In this document: positions 17,062 through 24,987 of the stretch, piece after piece
Numbering within the stretch: the first letter of the stretch is position 1
Layout: each line of letters starts with the position of its first letter
DNA from: Mxb001 sp049431945
GTDB lineage: Bacteria > Actinomycetota > Actinomycetes > S36-B12
DNA length: 41,373 bases
Reading direction: 5' to 3'
NCBI GenBank assembly: GCA_049431945.1
Contig: JBMTDJ010000011.1
Span: 1 to 41,373 of the forward strand
Made by a program: the position numbers and the translations under genes
The notes under the pieces: generated by a model
What the model saw: only the letters and a program-made list of their open reading frames with translations
Told to the model about the DNA's origin: nothing
Databases searched by the model: none

Positions 17062-18218
17062 TGGACCATCGGATGCCCAGTGAGTACGTCGACCTGCAGA
17101 AGTCGGTCGCGGCGTTCGCCCAGGATGTGATCGCGCCCGTGATCGGTGACCTCTACGAGGCGCGCGCCTTCCCCTACGACATCGTGCGCCAGATGGGTGA
17201 GATGGGGCTCTTCGGCCTGCCCTTCCCCGAGGAGTACGGCGGCATGGGCGGCGACTACTTCGCCCTGTGCCTTGCGCTAGAGGAGATCGCCCGGGTCGAC
17301 TCGTCGGTCGCCATCACCTTGGAGGCGGCCGTGTCGCTGGGGGCGATGCCGATCTACCGCTTCGGCACCGACGAGCAGAAGGCCGAGTGGCTGCCACGCC
17401 TGGTGACCGGCGAGATGCTCGGTGCCTTCGGTCTCACCGAGCCCGGCGGTGGCACGGATGCGGGCGCTGCGCGCACGACCGCGCGACTCGAGGGCGACGA
17501 ATGGGTGATCAACGGCACCAAGTCGTTCATCACCAACTCCGGCACCGACATCACCGGCTTCGTCGCGGTGCTCGCGATCACGGGAGAATCGCCCGACACC
17601 GGTAAGAAGGAGCTCTCCACGATCATCGTGCCGAGCGGCACGCCGGGCTTCACCGTGTCGGCGCCGTACAGCAAGGTCGGCTGGAACTCCTCGGACACCC
17701 ATGAGCTCGGTTTCGTCGACTGCCGGGTGCCGGCTGCCAACCTGCTGGGCGAGCGCGGCAAGGGGTACGCGCAATTCCTGCAGACGCTCGATGAGGGCCG
17801 CATCGCGATCGCCGCGCTGTCGGTCGGCCTTGCGCAGGGGTGCATCGACGAGTCCGTGCGCTACCTGCACGAGCGGGAGGCCTTCGGCAAGCCGCTCTCG
17901 GCGTACCAGGCACTGGACTTCATGGTCGCCGACATGGACGTGCGCGCTCACACCGCTCGACTGGCGTACTACGACGCCGGCTCGCGCATGCTCGCCGACG
18001 AGCCGTTCAAGCGCCAGGCGGCCATCGCCAAACTGCACGCGTCAAACGCTGCGGTGGAAAATGCCCGCTGGGCCACGCAGATCTTCGGTGGCTACGGCTT
18101 CATGAACGAGTACCCGGTCGCGCGATTCTGGCGTGACAGCAAGGTCCTGGAGATCGGTGAGGGCACCAATGAGGTCCAGCGCATGCTCATCGCGCGAGAG
18201 TTGGGCCTCGGGCGTTGA
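17061..18218 (+). CDS. Acyl-CoA dehydrogenase, probably branched/short-chain
   Basis: This 385-residue flavoprotein has the family motifs AFGLTEPGGGTDAGA and WVINGTKSFITNSG for FAD and substrate, and IFGGYGFMNEYPVARFWRD near the C-terminus. The base Glu sits at E367 in EIGEGTNEVQR, the medium/short-chain position; human-type isovaleryl-CoA dehydrogenases have Ala there and use a different Glu. Its position beside the carboxylase suggests it makes 3-methylcrotonyl-CoA from isovaleryl-CoA, but 2-methyl-branched or straight short-chain substrates remain possible. The ATG at 17061 overlaps the previous stop (TGATG) and follows GGAAGGAA. Confidence 0.88.
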   Translation: MDHRMPSEYVDLQKSVAAFAQDVIAPVIGDLYEARAFPYDIVRQMGEMGLFGLPFPEEYGGMGGDYFALCLALEEIARVDSSVAITLEAAVSLGAMPIYRFGTDEQKAEWLPRLVTGEMLGAFGLTEPGGGTDAGAARTTARLEGDEWVINGTKSFITNSGTDITGFVAVLAITGESPDTGKKELSTIIVPSGTPGFTVSAPYSKVGWNSSDTHELGFVDCRVPAANLLGERGKGYAQFLQTLDEGRIAIAALSVGLAQGCIDESVRYLHEREAFGKPLSAYQALDFMVADMDVRAHTARLAYYDAGSRMLADEPFKRQAAIAKLHASNAAVENARWATQIFGGYGFMNEYPVARFWRDSKVLEIGEGTNEVQRMLIARELGLGR

Positions 18219-19507
18219 GGTCGGTCCCCAACGCTGACTTCGCGCCGCTGGAGCAGCTGGCCGAGCATCGACAGGAACTGTGGGCGCGTCAGCGCGAGTA
18301 CGTCGCCGATCGGTCGATGCTCTACCGGGATTTCTGGCAGGGGTACGAGGTGCCCGGCAGCCTCGAGAACCTGCCAAGCCTGCCGCTGGTCGACAAGGAG
18401 GCGCTGCGCGCGAGCCAGCGGGTCGCCCCGCCCTTCGGCGCCTATCTCGCAGCTGACCCGGAGGCGGTCCTGCGCGTGCACCGCACGGGCGGCACGACGG
18501 GCGAGGCCATGAACCTCGCGCTCTCGGAGGCTGACGCACTCGACACCGCGGAGATCGGCGCACGCGCCCAGCGCGCCTCGGGGCTCGGTCCCGGTGATGT
18601 CGTGATCCACTGCCTGAACTATCAGTTGTGGATGGGTGGCTACACCGATCACACGACCCTGGAGGCGACCGGGGCCACCGTCGTGCCCTTCGGAGTCGGC
18701 AACCCCCACCTGCTCGTGCGGACCATCCGCGAGCTCGGCGTCACCGCGATCAGTTGCACGCCGAGCTACCCCGCGGTGCTCGAACAGGTCCTCGCCGAGC
18801 AGGGAGTCGATCCGCGCGACCTCGGGCTGCGGCTCGGGCTCTTCGGGGGAGAGGCCGCGCTCGATGTACCAGGGTTCCGCGCCCGACTGGAGCAGACGTG
18901 GGGTTTCGCGGCCCGCAATAGCAACTACGGCGTCACGGACATCATGTGCAACTTCGCCGGCCAGTGCGAGGCCCAGGATGCGCTGCACTTCATGGCGCTC
19001 GATGTCTTGCATCCGGAGCTCATCGACGATCGCGGCGACGTCATCGGCTGGGATGCGGGTGCGACCGGTGAGCTCGTGCTCACCCACGTCGCGCGCGACT
19101 GCCAGCCGCTGGTGCGCTTTCGCACCGGTGACATCGTCACCATCGAGGCCACCGACCCGTGCGCCTGCGGCAGGACGGCGCCGCGATTCCGTGTGACCGG
19201 TCGCGCCGATGACATGGTCGTGGTGCGCGGGGTCAATGTCTTCCCCACCTCGGTGGCCGCGCTCGTGACATCGGACCCCGCGCTGTCCGGCGAGTATCGG
19301 ATCACACTCGATGGCCCGGGTCCCTACGACCGGCTGCGCCTCGAGGTCGAGCGCGCCCGCGACTGCGGGGAGGCCGATGATGTGATCCGCGAGCGCATCG
19401 AGGCGGCCGCCCGAGCCGACCTGCGCGTGACTGCTGACGTGCGCGTGCTTGACTTCGGGGCACTGCCGCGCACGGAGGGCAAGACCCGACGCGTGATCCG
19501 GACCTAG
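18215..19507 (+). CDS. PaaK-like AMP-forming acyl/aryl-CoA ligase
   Basis: This 430-residue adenylate-forming enzyme of the phenylacetate-CoA ligase group has the P-loop HRTGGTTGE (T91-E97), LVRFRTGD, the C316-x-C318-GRTAPRF motif typical of PaaK proteins, and a C-terminal EGKTRRVIRT with the conserved Lys. It would activate a carboxylic acid with ATP and CoA. The leucine pathway does not need this step, so it may feed isovalerate or another branched acid into the operon, or salvage acetoacetate; this is inference. The start is a TTG overlapping the dehydrogenase stop (TTGA). Confidence 0.8.
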   Translation: MRSVPNADFAPLEQLAEHRQELWARQREYVADRSMLYRDFWQGYEVPGSLENLPSLPLVDKEALRASQRVAPPFGAYLAADPEAVLRVHRTGGTTGEAMNLALSEADALDTAEIGARAQRASGLGPGDVVIHCLNYQLWMGGYTDHTTLEATGATVVPFGVGNPHLLVRTIRELGVTAISCTPSYPAVLEQVLAEQGVDPRDLGLRLGLFGGEAALDVPGFRARLEQTWGFAARNSNYGVTDIMCNFAGQCEAQDALHFMALDVLHPELIDDRGDVIGWDAGATGELVLTHVARDCQPLVRFRTGDIVTIEATDPCACGRTAPRFRVTGRADDMVVVRGVNVFPTSVAALVTSDPALSGEYRITLDGPGPYDRLRLEVERARDCGEADDVIRERIEAAARADLRVTADVRVLDFGALPRTEGKTRRVIRT

Positions 19508-19518
19508 GAGGAGGAGCG

Positions 19519-20274
19519 ATGTCGACAGTGCTCACGGAGGACCGCGGCGCGGTGCGCATCATCACGCTCAATCGCCCCGAGCGGCTCAATGCGATCACCG
19601 AGCAACTCATTGCTGATCTCAATGCCGCACTGGTCGATGCCCAGGCCGACGACGGAGTCCGCGCGATCGTGCTCACCGGTGCAGGGCGCGCCTTCTGCGC
19701 GGGCGACGACCTCCACGAGTACGCCGACCAGGCGAGCTCGCGCGAGGCGACCCAGGTCTATGTCGAGCAGCTGCAGGAGGTGACGCGGCACATCGTCCTC
19801 GGCCGCGTGCCCGTGGTGGCGGCGGTCCACGGATGGGCGGTGGGTGGCGGCTTCGAGTGGGTGCTCGACTGCGATCTGGTCGTCGTCGGCGAGTCTGCAC
19901 GGGCGTTCTTCCCCGAGATGACGCTCGGTCTCTTCGTCACCGGTGGCGTGACCGCCATCCTGCCCCGGATCGTCGGTCTGAGCCGGGCCCGGCAACTGCT
20001 GCTGCTCGGCGAGCGCATCGACTCGGTCCAGATGCTGGACTGGGGCATTGCCCAGTGGAGAGTCGCCGATGAGGATGTCCTCGAGGAGGCCCTGGCCGTG
20101 GCCGAGCGCCTTACGGCACTCTCCGAGCGCGCCGTGCGCGACCTGCGCCAGGTGCTCACCTCGGTTTCGGTGAGCGAACTCGAACGCGCCCTTCAGGCTG
20201 AGACCGCAGCGACGGTGTCAGCGTTCGGCGATCCTGACGCTGCGCGGCGCGTGCGCGACGGTACGCCCACGTAG
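19519..20274 (+). CDS. Enoyl-CoA hydratase/isomerase (crotonase) family protein
   Basis: This 251-residue crotonase has NRPERLNAI at the start, AFCAGDDL for the oxyanion hole, and both catalytic glutamates: E113 in VGGGFEW and E133 in FFPEMTLG, spaced 20 residues apart as in rat mitochondrial enoyl-CoA hydratase (E144/E164). In this operon it is the natural candidate for 3-methylglutaconyl-CoA hydratase, the step between the carboxylase and HMG-CoA lyase. A strong AGGAGGAGG site precedes the ATG. It is the last gene of the operon. Confidence 0.85.
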   Translation: MSTVLTEDRGAVRIITLNRPERLNAITEQLIADLNAALVDAQADDGVRAIVLTGAGRAFCAGDDLHEYADQASSREATQVYVEQLQEVTRHIVLGRVPVVAAVHGWAVGGGFEWVLDCDLVVVGESARAFFPEMTLGLFVTGGVTAILPRIVGLSRARQLLLLGERIDSVQMLDWGIAQWRVADEDVLEEALAVAERLTALSERAVRDLRQVLTSVSVSELERALQAETAATVSAFGDPDAARRVRDGTPT

Positions 20275-20463
20275 TCGCTATCACGGTGATGTTGCGCCTG
20301 CGTCGCACCTGGTGTCTATTGACCATGGCTTGACCACACCGGGACCTTGCGGTCTCCTTGTTCTCGCACTCGCACGTCCGGATCATGCTCACTATGTAGC
20401 ACGCGCAAGATGCAGCAGTGTCGTCTCCACATCCGAGGGCGGGCCAAGCGAGGGGGTCGGAGT

Positions 20464-20766
20464 GTGGATCTGCCACCGGCGGGCACGATCCACTTCCACT
20501 ATGGGATCCACAACCTCAGGATTGTTTTCGATTCGGCGAGCGTCTACGTGGACGACCAGGACGTCATCCTCACTCCCACGCAGTACCGGATTCTCGCCTT
20601 CCTTGCCAGCCGCGCGGGATCGGTGGTGTCCGCGAGGGACATCATCGACGCTGTCTGGGGGGAGTGGTACGGGCCGGTGGATCACGTATTTGTCTACATT
20701 CACCACATCCGCAACCGGCTGGGCCCGTGCGGACGCCTGATCCGAACGCGTCGAACGCTGGGCTAG
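20464..20766 (+). pseudogene. OmpR/PhoB-type winged-helix protein ended by in-frame TAG
   Basis: The encoded 100 residues form a winged helix of response-regulator type: VILTPTQYRILAFLASRAG, SARDIIDAVWGEWYG, VDHVFVYIHHIRNRLG and LIRTRRTLG. Family members end this strand with GY(V/R)L; here the Tyr codon position is TAG (20764-20766), followed in frame by GTC CTG. The frame then stays open to 21184, so the regulator appears split by one nonsense mutation, TAC or TAT to TAG. No receiver domain precedes it. GTG at 20464 follows a GAGGGGG site. It could still bind DNA as a truncated protein; a sequencing error is possible. Confidence 0.6.
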
Positions 20767-21186
20767 GTCCTGCAGGGCGACCCCTCCCCGGATGGGCGGC
20801 GCGATGACCCCGGTGCATCCCATCACGGATCGTCCTGTCGGCTCCGTCTCGGGCCTGATCTCGAGCTGCTGTCGGTGGAGACCGACGGGCATGCACTGGG
20901 CGGGCGGCTGTCGGAATTCGTCGGAGGAATGCTCGAAGTAGACGGCTTGGATTGGGATGCCGTCCGTCAGATCGTCGACTCTATTGAGGACCGCAGGGGG
21001 ACGCTCTTCACCGGACCGACTTCGATGGGCCCGGCTGATCGGATCCGAATCCCGGTGCGGTTGGAGATGTCGATCACCTTCACGGCCGAGGCGGCCGCTG
21101 AGGTCACTATCGATGTCTGGTTTATGGGAGAGCGAGGCGCGGCCGATCACGTGCCCCTGTCGACGGTCGGAGATCTAGCGGAGTAG
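20767..21186 (+). pseudogene. In-frame C-terminal continuation of the split winged-helix gene, domain unknown
   Basis: This stretch continues the winged-helix frame with no further stop until TAG at 21184-21186. From about 20860 it encodes a coherent sequence (LSEFVGGMLEVDGLDWDAVRQIVDSIED, then alternating hydrophobic strands ending EVTIDVWF) that I do not recognise. If translated separately, GTG at 20875 would give 103 residues, but no ribosome site is evident there. It most likely formed the C-terminal domain of the upstream regulator. The 3' end overlaps convergent bioY by 12 bp. Confidence 0.5.
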
Positions 21187-21771
21187 ACCGGCCTTGCGCA
21201 GGCCGAGCCAGGTGAGCGGCAAGAGACCGGCGGCCAGCGCGATCTTGACGGCATCGCCGATGAGGAACGGAACGACACCCAGTTGCAGCGCGGTCACCCA
21301 CGTGGAGTCGATGGCGTACTTCAGCCACGTGACGCCGACGGAGTAGATCGCGAGATTGCCGATGATCATCAGGCCCGCGGTGCGCCAGGCGCTATGAGTG
21401 GCGCCGTGCTCGGCGATGCGGCCGACGATTCCGGCCGCGACGATGAAGCCGAGGATGTAGCCGAAACTGGCGAGAGCGAAACCCGAGGAGCCCTCAGCGA
21501 ACCAGGGCACGCCCACGACGCCGGCGACAGCGTAGAGCGACATCGCGAGAATCCCACGCAGTGACCCGAGCGCTGCCCCGGCGAGCAGGACCGCGAAGGT
21601 CTGCAGGGTCAGTGGCACGGGGGTGAAGGGAAGAGGGATCGCGACCTGGGCTGCCAGGCCGACGAATGCGGCGCCGCCAAGGATGAGCACCACCTGGCGC
21701 GCCAGGGCGCGGGCGCCCTCGGCGCGGTCGGTCCAGACGTCGGCCAGGACGGCGGGCTGTGCGACGGCCAT
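21175..21771 (-). CDS. bioY: Biotin transporter substrate-binding component BioY
   Basis: This 198-residue membrane protein has about six hydrophobic segments and BioY signatures: AAQVAIPLPFTPVPLTLQTFAVLLAGAALG, MSLYAVAGVVGVPWFA and FGYILGF, with a C-terminal PFLIGDAVKIALA. BioY is the S-component that captures biotin, alone or with a shared ECF ATPase module; no ATPase genes are nearby. Its place between two groups of biotin-dependent carboxylase genes fits its role. ATG at 21771 follows GGAGG. A possible -10, TAGGGT, lies on the minus strand at 21801-21806. Confidence 0.92.
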   Translation of the reverse strand: MAVAQPAVLADVWTDRAEGARALARQVVLILGGAAFVGLAAQVAIPLPFTPVPLTLQTFAVLLAGAALGSLRGILAMSLYAVAGVVGVPWFAEGSSGFALASFGYILGFIVAAGIVGRIAEHGATHSAWRTAGLMIIGNLAIYSVGVTWLKYAIDSTWVTALQLGVVPFLIGDAVKIALAAGLLPLTWLGLRKAGLLR

Positions 21772-21864
21772 GTCTCCTCCGGGGTGCTCGGCGTGTCGCG
21801 ACCCTATCCAATGCAGGCATCGTCCCGCGCGTAGGTCTAGGGTGGGGTCAACGTGGAGGGCTCA

Positions 21865-21900
21865 AGCCCGGCGGGACGGCGAAGCCGCCCCCGTCGAGCA
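21865..21900 (-). repeat. 36-bp dispersed repeat, copy B
   Basis: This stretch matches copy A (8746-8781) at 30 of 36 positions in the same orientation. It lies in the intergenic region between bioY and the DUF3145 gene, 56 bp before the DUF3145 ATG. Confidence 0.75.
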
Positions 21901-21956
21901 GCCCGTCTCCGGATGAGGACGCAGGGGAAGGCGAACCTCACGAAGGAGGCCACGGC

Positions 21957-22535
21957 ATGACCACATTGCCACCGCGCCGTTCGGCGGTCCATCCGTCGAT
22001 GCTGCCCGCGAACGGGTCATCTGTCACCGCAATACCCGCTGGCCGGGCACGCGGCGTCGTCTACATGCACGCCGTCTCCCGCGCCCTGTGCCCGCACGTG
22101 GAATGGGCCCTGGGATCCATCGTCGACAGCGAGGTGCGCCTGGACTGGCAGCCGCAGCCTGTCGCTCCGCCACTGCTGCGCGCCGAACTTCCCTGGATCG
22201 GCCGCCCCGGACTGGGGTCGAGATTCATGAGTGCCCTCAAGGCGATCCCGGATCTGGTCGTCGAGGTGACCGAGGACCCCTCACCCGGTCGCGAGGGCGA
22301 GCGCTTCGCGCTCACCCCGACGCTGGGCCTGCATCGAGCCATCATCGGCGTGCACGGCGACATCCTGGTGTCGGAGGATCGACTGAGGGCTGCGATTTCC
22401 GGAGCCGAAGCCACGGGTGCTCAACTCAAGGACGGCATCGCCTACCTGCTGGGCACGGCCTGGGATGTCGAACTCGAGCCCTATCGCGCCGCCGGCGAGG
22501 ACACTCCTGTGCGCGTGCTGCATCACGTCGTTTGA
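21957..22535 (+). CDS. DUF3145 family protein
   Basis: This 192-residue protein matches actinobacterial DUF3145: GVVYMHAVSRALCPHVEWALG, VRLDWQPQP, RAELPW, VEVTEDPSPGREGERF, TPTLGLHRAIIGVHGDILVSEDRL, and a C-terminal LLGTAWDVELEPYRAAGEDTPVRVLHHVV. The function is unknown. The ATG at 21957 has an AAGGAGG site; the frame is open further upstream but that stretch includes the 36-bp repeat and is not family-like. Its position near the fatty-acid synthesis and carboxylase genes is notable but does not define a role. Confidence 0.88.
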   Translation: MTTLPPRRSAVHPSMLPANGSSVTAIPAGRARGVVYMHAVSRALCPHVEWALGSIVDSEVRLDWQPQPVAPPLLRAELPWIGRPGLGSRFMSALKAIPDLVVEVTEDPSPGREGERFALTPTLGLHRAIIGVHGDILVSEDRLRAAISGAEATGAQLKDGIAYLLGTAWDVELEPYRAAGEDTPVRVLHHVV

Positions 22536-22580
22536 GGCCGATGCCGGGCGCGGAAGCCGACTACGGCGCGTAAGCCGACT

Positions 22581-22642
22581 GCGAAAACGACGCTGGGTAT
22601 CGCTATGAGCCCCGTGAAAGTGTCACCCAGCGTCGTTTTCGC
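22581..22642. terminator. Long perfect hairpin between convergent genes
   Basis: Two perfect 18-bp arms (GCGAAAACGACGCTGGGT at 22581-22598 and its complement at 22625-22642) enclose a 26-nt loop. The A/T runs at the stem base give a short U-run on either strand. It lies between the DUF3145 stop and the stop of the convergent methyltransferase gene, so a bidirectional terminator is likely. The loop is longer than usual. Confidence 0.7.
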
Positions 22643-22660
22643 GTTCGCGGTGCAGAGTCG

Positions 22661-23539
22661 TCAGGCGAGCGCGTCGCGCATGGCGGCGATGTGCGCCGGA
22701 GTCGAACCGCAACAGGCGCCGATGACTGAGAAGCCCAGGTCGCGCATCTCCACTGCGTAGGTCGCCATTTCCTCCGGTGTGCCGTCGAAGACGAAGGAGT
22801 CGCCCTGGAGCTTGGGCAGGCCGGCATTGGACTGCACCATGAGGCGCACTCGACCGGCGCCCGCCTCGGCGAGCTGGGCCGCGATGATGCGCATCTCGTC
22901 CAGGCCGCGCCCGCAGTTGGCGCCGAGGACGTCGAGGCCGAGGTCCGACAGTGCCTGCACGGCCATGGCGGGGGAGACCCCCATCATCGTGCGCAGGTTG
23001 GTGTCGAAGCTCAGGGTCGCGAAGACGGGCAGCCCGGGCGCTTCTTTGCGTGCTGCCGTGACCGCAGCCTCGACCTCGGACAGGTCGCTCATCGTTTCGA
23101 TGAGGATGCCGTCGACACCGCCGGCGACGAGTCCGCGAATCTGTTCGCCGAAGATCTCCGCCGCCGAGTCGATGGTGAGATCTCCCATCGGCTCCATCAA
23201 TTCACCCGAGGGGCCGATGTCGCCCAACACAAAGGTGCCGGGGTGACGATCGGCAACGCGCCGCGCGAGTTCGGCGGCGGCCCTATTGAGTTCCTCGACC
23301 CGGTCCTCGAGCGAGTGCATCTGCAGACGGGGCCGGCTGCCGCCGAAGGTATTGGTCGTGAGCAGGCGCGCACCAGAGGACGCGTAGCCCTCCAGGACGC
23401 CTTCGACCACGTCGACATGGTCGACGTTCCACAGTTCAGGTGCGCCACCCTCGTCGTTGCCGAGGTCCTGCAGCATCGTGCCCATAGCGCCGTCGCCGAG
23501 CAGGGGTCCGTCATTGAGGGCATCGAGGAGTGCGGTCAT
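22661..23539 (-). CDS. Homocysteine S-methyltransferase domain protein
   Basis: This 292-residue TIM-barrel protein has the pattern of the MetH N-terminal/BHMT family: LLGDGAMGTMLQ, TTNTFGGSR, GDIGPSGE, ILIETMSD, and three zinc Cys residues in GANCGRG and GACCGSTP. It would methylate homocysteine to methionine. It is a free-standing domain with no cobalamin, folate or reactivation domain, so the methyl donor (betaine, S-methylmethionine or a separate corrinoid protein) is unknown. It lies downstream of and on the same strand as the carboxylase beta gene, 53 bp away. Confidence 0.85.
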   Translation of the reverse strand: MTALLDALNDGPLLGDGAMGTMLQDLGNDEGGAPELWNVDHVDVVEGVLEGYASSGARLLTTNTFGGSRPRLQMHSLEDRVEELNRAAAELARRVADRHPGTFVLGDIGPSGELMEPMGDLTIDSAAEIFGEQIRGLVAGGVDGILIETMSDLSEVEAAVTAARKEAPGLPVFATLSFDTNLRTMMGVSPAMAVQALSDLGLDVLGANCGRGLDEMRIIAAQLAEAGAGRVRLMVQSNAGLPKLQGDSFVFDGTPEEMATYAVEMRDLGFSVIGACCGSTPAHIAAMRDALA

Positions 23540-23592
23540 GGGCGTATCCCATCACAGGCGCGCTCATGTGGCGAACGCCGGCGTCTGCGATG

Positions 23593-24987
23593 TCAGAGCG
23601 GGATGTTGCCGTGTGCTCCGCGCACGCCCGGGGTGTCGAGGAGCACACGGGCGACCGTCGTGCGGGTCCGATCCGGCGAGACGACCTCATCGACGACGCC
23701 CATCTCAACGGCACGGGCGATCCCGCCGGAGATGATGTCGTGTTCGGCGGCCAACTCCAACTCGAGCTGGGCGCGGGCCTCCTCGTCAGTGGCCTCCGCG
23801 AGGCGCCTGCGGTGCAGGACACGGACGGCGGCCACCGACCCCATCACGGCCACCTCGGCACCTGGCCAGGCGTAGACGCGCGTCGCCCCGAGGGACGCGG
23901 AGTTCATCGCGACAAAGGCCCCGCCGTAGGCCTTGCGGGTGACGACGGTGACGCGCGGCACGACGCACTCGGCGAAGGCGTGCAGCAGTTTTGCCCCACG
24001 ACGGACGACTCCGTCCCACTCCTGTCCGACACCAGGGAGGTATCCGGGTACGTCGACGAGCACGACCAGCGGCACCGCGAATGAATCGCACATCCGCACG
24101 AAGCGAGCAGCCTTCTCAGCGCTCGCCGAGTCCAGACACCCGCCAAGGCGCAGCGGGTTATTGGCGACGACACCGACGGTGCGCCCGCCGAGGCGGCCCA
24201 GCGCGACGACGACATTGGGTGCCCACTTGGCATGCAATTCGATCATCGTGCCCTCGTCGAGGAAGCGTTCGACGAGCGGATGGACGTCGTAGGCTCGCTT
24301 GGAGGACTCCGGAAGCAGATCGCCGAGGTCTGGATCGTCGATCGCGGTGATGTCCAAGGACCCCTGGCGCCCGAGCAGATGCGCGAGGCGGCGACCCTCC
24401 TCGAGTGCCTCGGCCTCGCTGTCGGTGACGACGTGCACGACGCCGCTGCGACGTCCATGCGGATCTGGGCCGCCAAGTCGCTCCATGTCGACCTGCTCGC
24501 CGGTGACCGAGCGGATGACCTCCGGACCGGTGACGAAGATCCGGCCCTCGGGACCGAGGACGACGATGTCGGTGAGGGCCGGCCCGTATGCCGCGCCGCC
24601 GGCGGCGGGGCCGAGGACGACGGAGATCTGCGGGACCTTGCCGGAGATGCGCGTCATGGCGGCGAAGACACGGCCAACGGCGTCGAGGCTGGCGACACCC
24701 TCGCGCAGGCGGGCACCGCCCGAGTGCCAGATGCCGACAACAGGACACGAGTCGGCGAAGGCGCGGTCGTACGCCGTGATGATCGCGCGACAGCCGTCAT
24801 TGCCCATCGCGCCGCCCTGCACGGTGGGATCCGTGGCGAAGGCGACGACCTCAGCGCCTTGCACCCGGCCGACCCCGACGAGCACGCCACGGTCATCCTC
24901 CGGGGTGATGGCCTCGAACGTGCCCGGGTCGAAGAAGGCCTCCAGGCGCAGTCGAGGAGAGCGCGGATCGACGGCGTCCGCCATCAC
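23593..24987 (-). CDS. accD: Acyl-CoA carboxylase carboxyltransferase (beta) subunit of the fatty-acid operon
   Basis: This 464-residue carboxyltransferase has VGIWHSGGARLREGVASLDAVGRVF, GPAAGGAAYGPALTD in the N-lobe and LVDVPGYLPGVGQEWDGVVRRGAKLL, TRKAYGGAFVAMNSASLGATRVYAWPGAEVAVMGSVAA in the C-lobe, the acetyl/propionyl-CoA carboxylase type and distinct from mccB at 12660. It probably makes malonyl-CoA for the Fab enzymes with an alpha subunit outside this locus. GTG at 24987 overlaps the fabF stop (GTGA); the next codon, ATG at 24984, is an alternative. It is the last gene of the fab run. Confidence 0.88.
   Translation of the reverse strand: MMADAVDPRSPRLRLEAFFDPGTFEAITPEDDRGVLVGVGRVQGAEVVAFATDPTVQGGAMGNDGCRAIITAYDRAFADSCPVVGIWHSGGARLREGVASLDAVGRVFAAMTRISGKVPQISVVLGPAAGGAAYGPALTDIVVLGPEGRIFVTGPEVIRSVTGEQVDMERLGGPDPHGRRSGVVHVVTDSEAEALEEGRRLAHLLGRQGSLDITAIDDPDLGDLLPESSKRAYDVHPLVERFLDEGTMIELHAKWAPNVVVALGRLGGRTVGVVANNPLRLGGCLDSASAEKAARFVRMCDSFAVPLVVLVDVPGYLPGVGQEWDGVVRRGAKLLHAFAECVVPRVTVVTRKAYGGAFVAMNSASLGATRVYAWPGAEVAVMGSVAAVRVLHRRRLAEATDEEARAQLELELAAEHDIISGGIARAVEMGVVDEVVSPDRTRTTVARVLLDTPGVRGAHGNIPL

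Noticed and set aside
20392..21150. Long minus-strand open frame opposite the split winged-helix gene
   Set aside because: Its 252 residues are Arg/Asp/Pro-rich with no recognisable domain, and it is antisense to a clear winged-helix sequence; long chance frames are common at this GC content.
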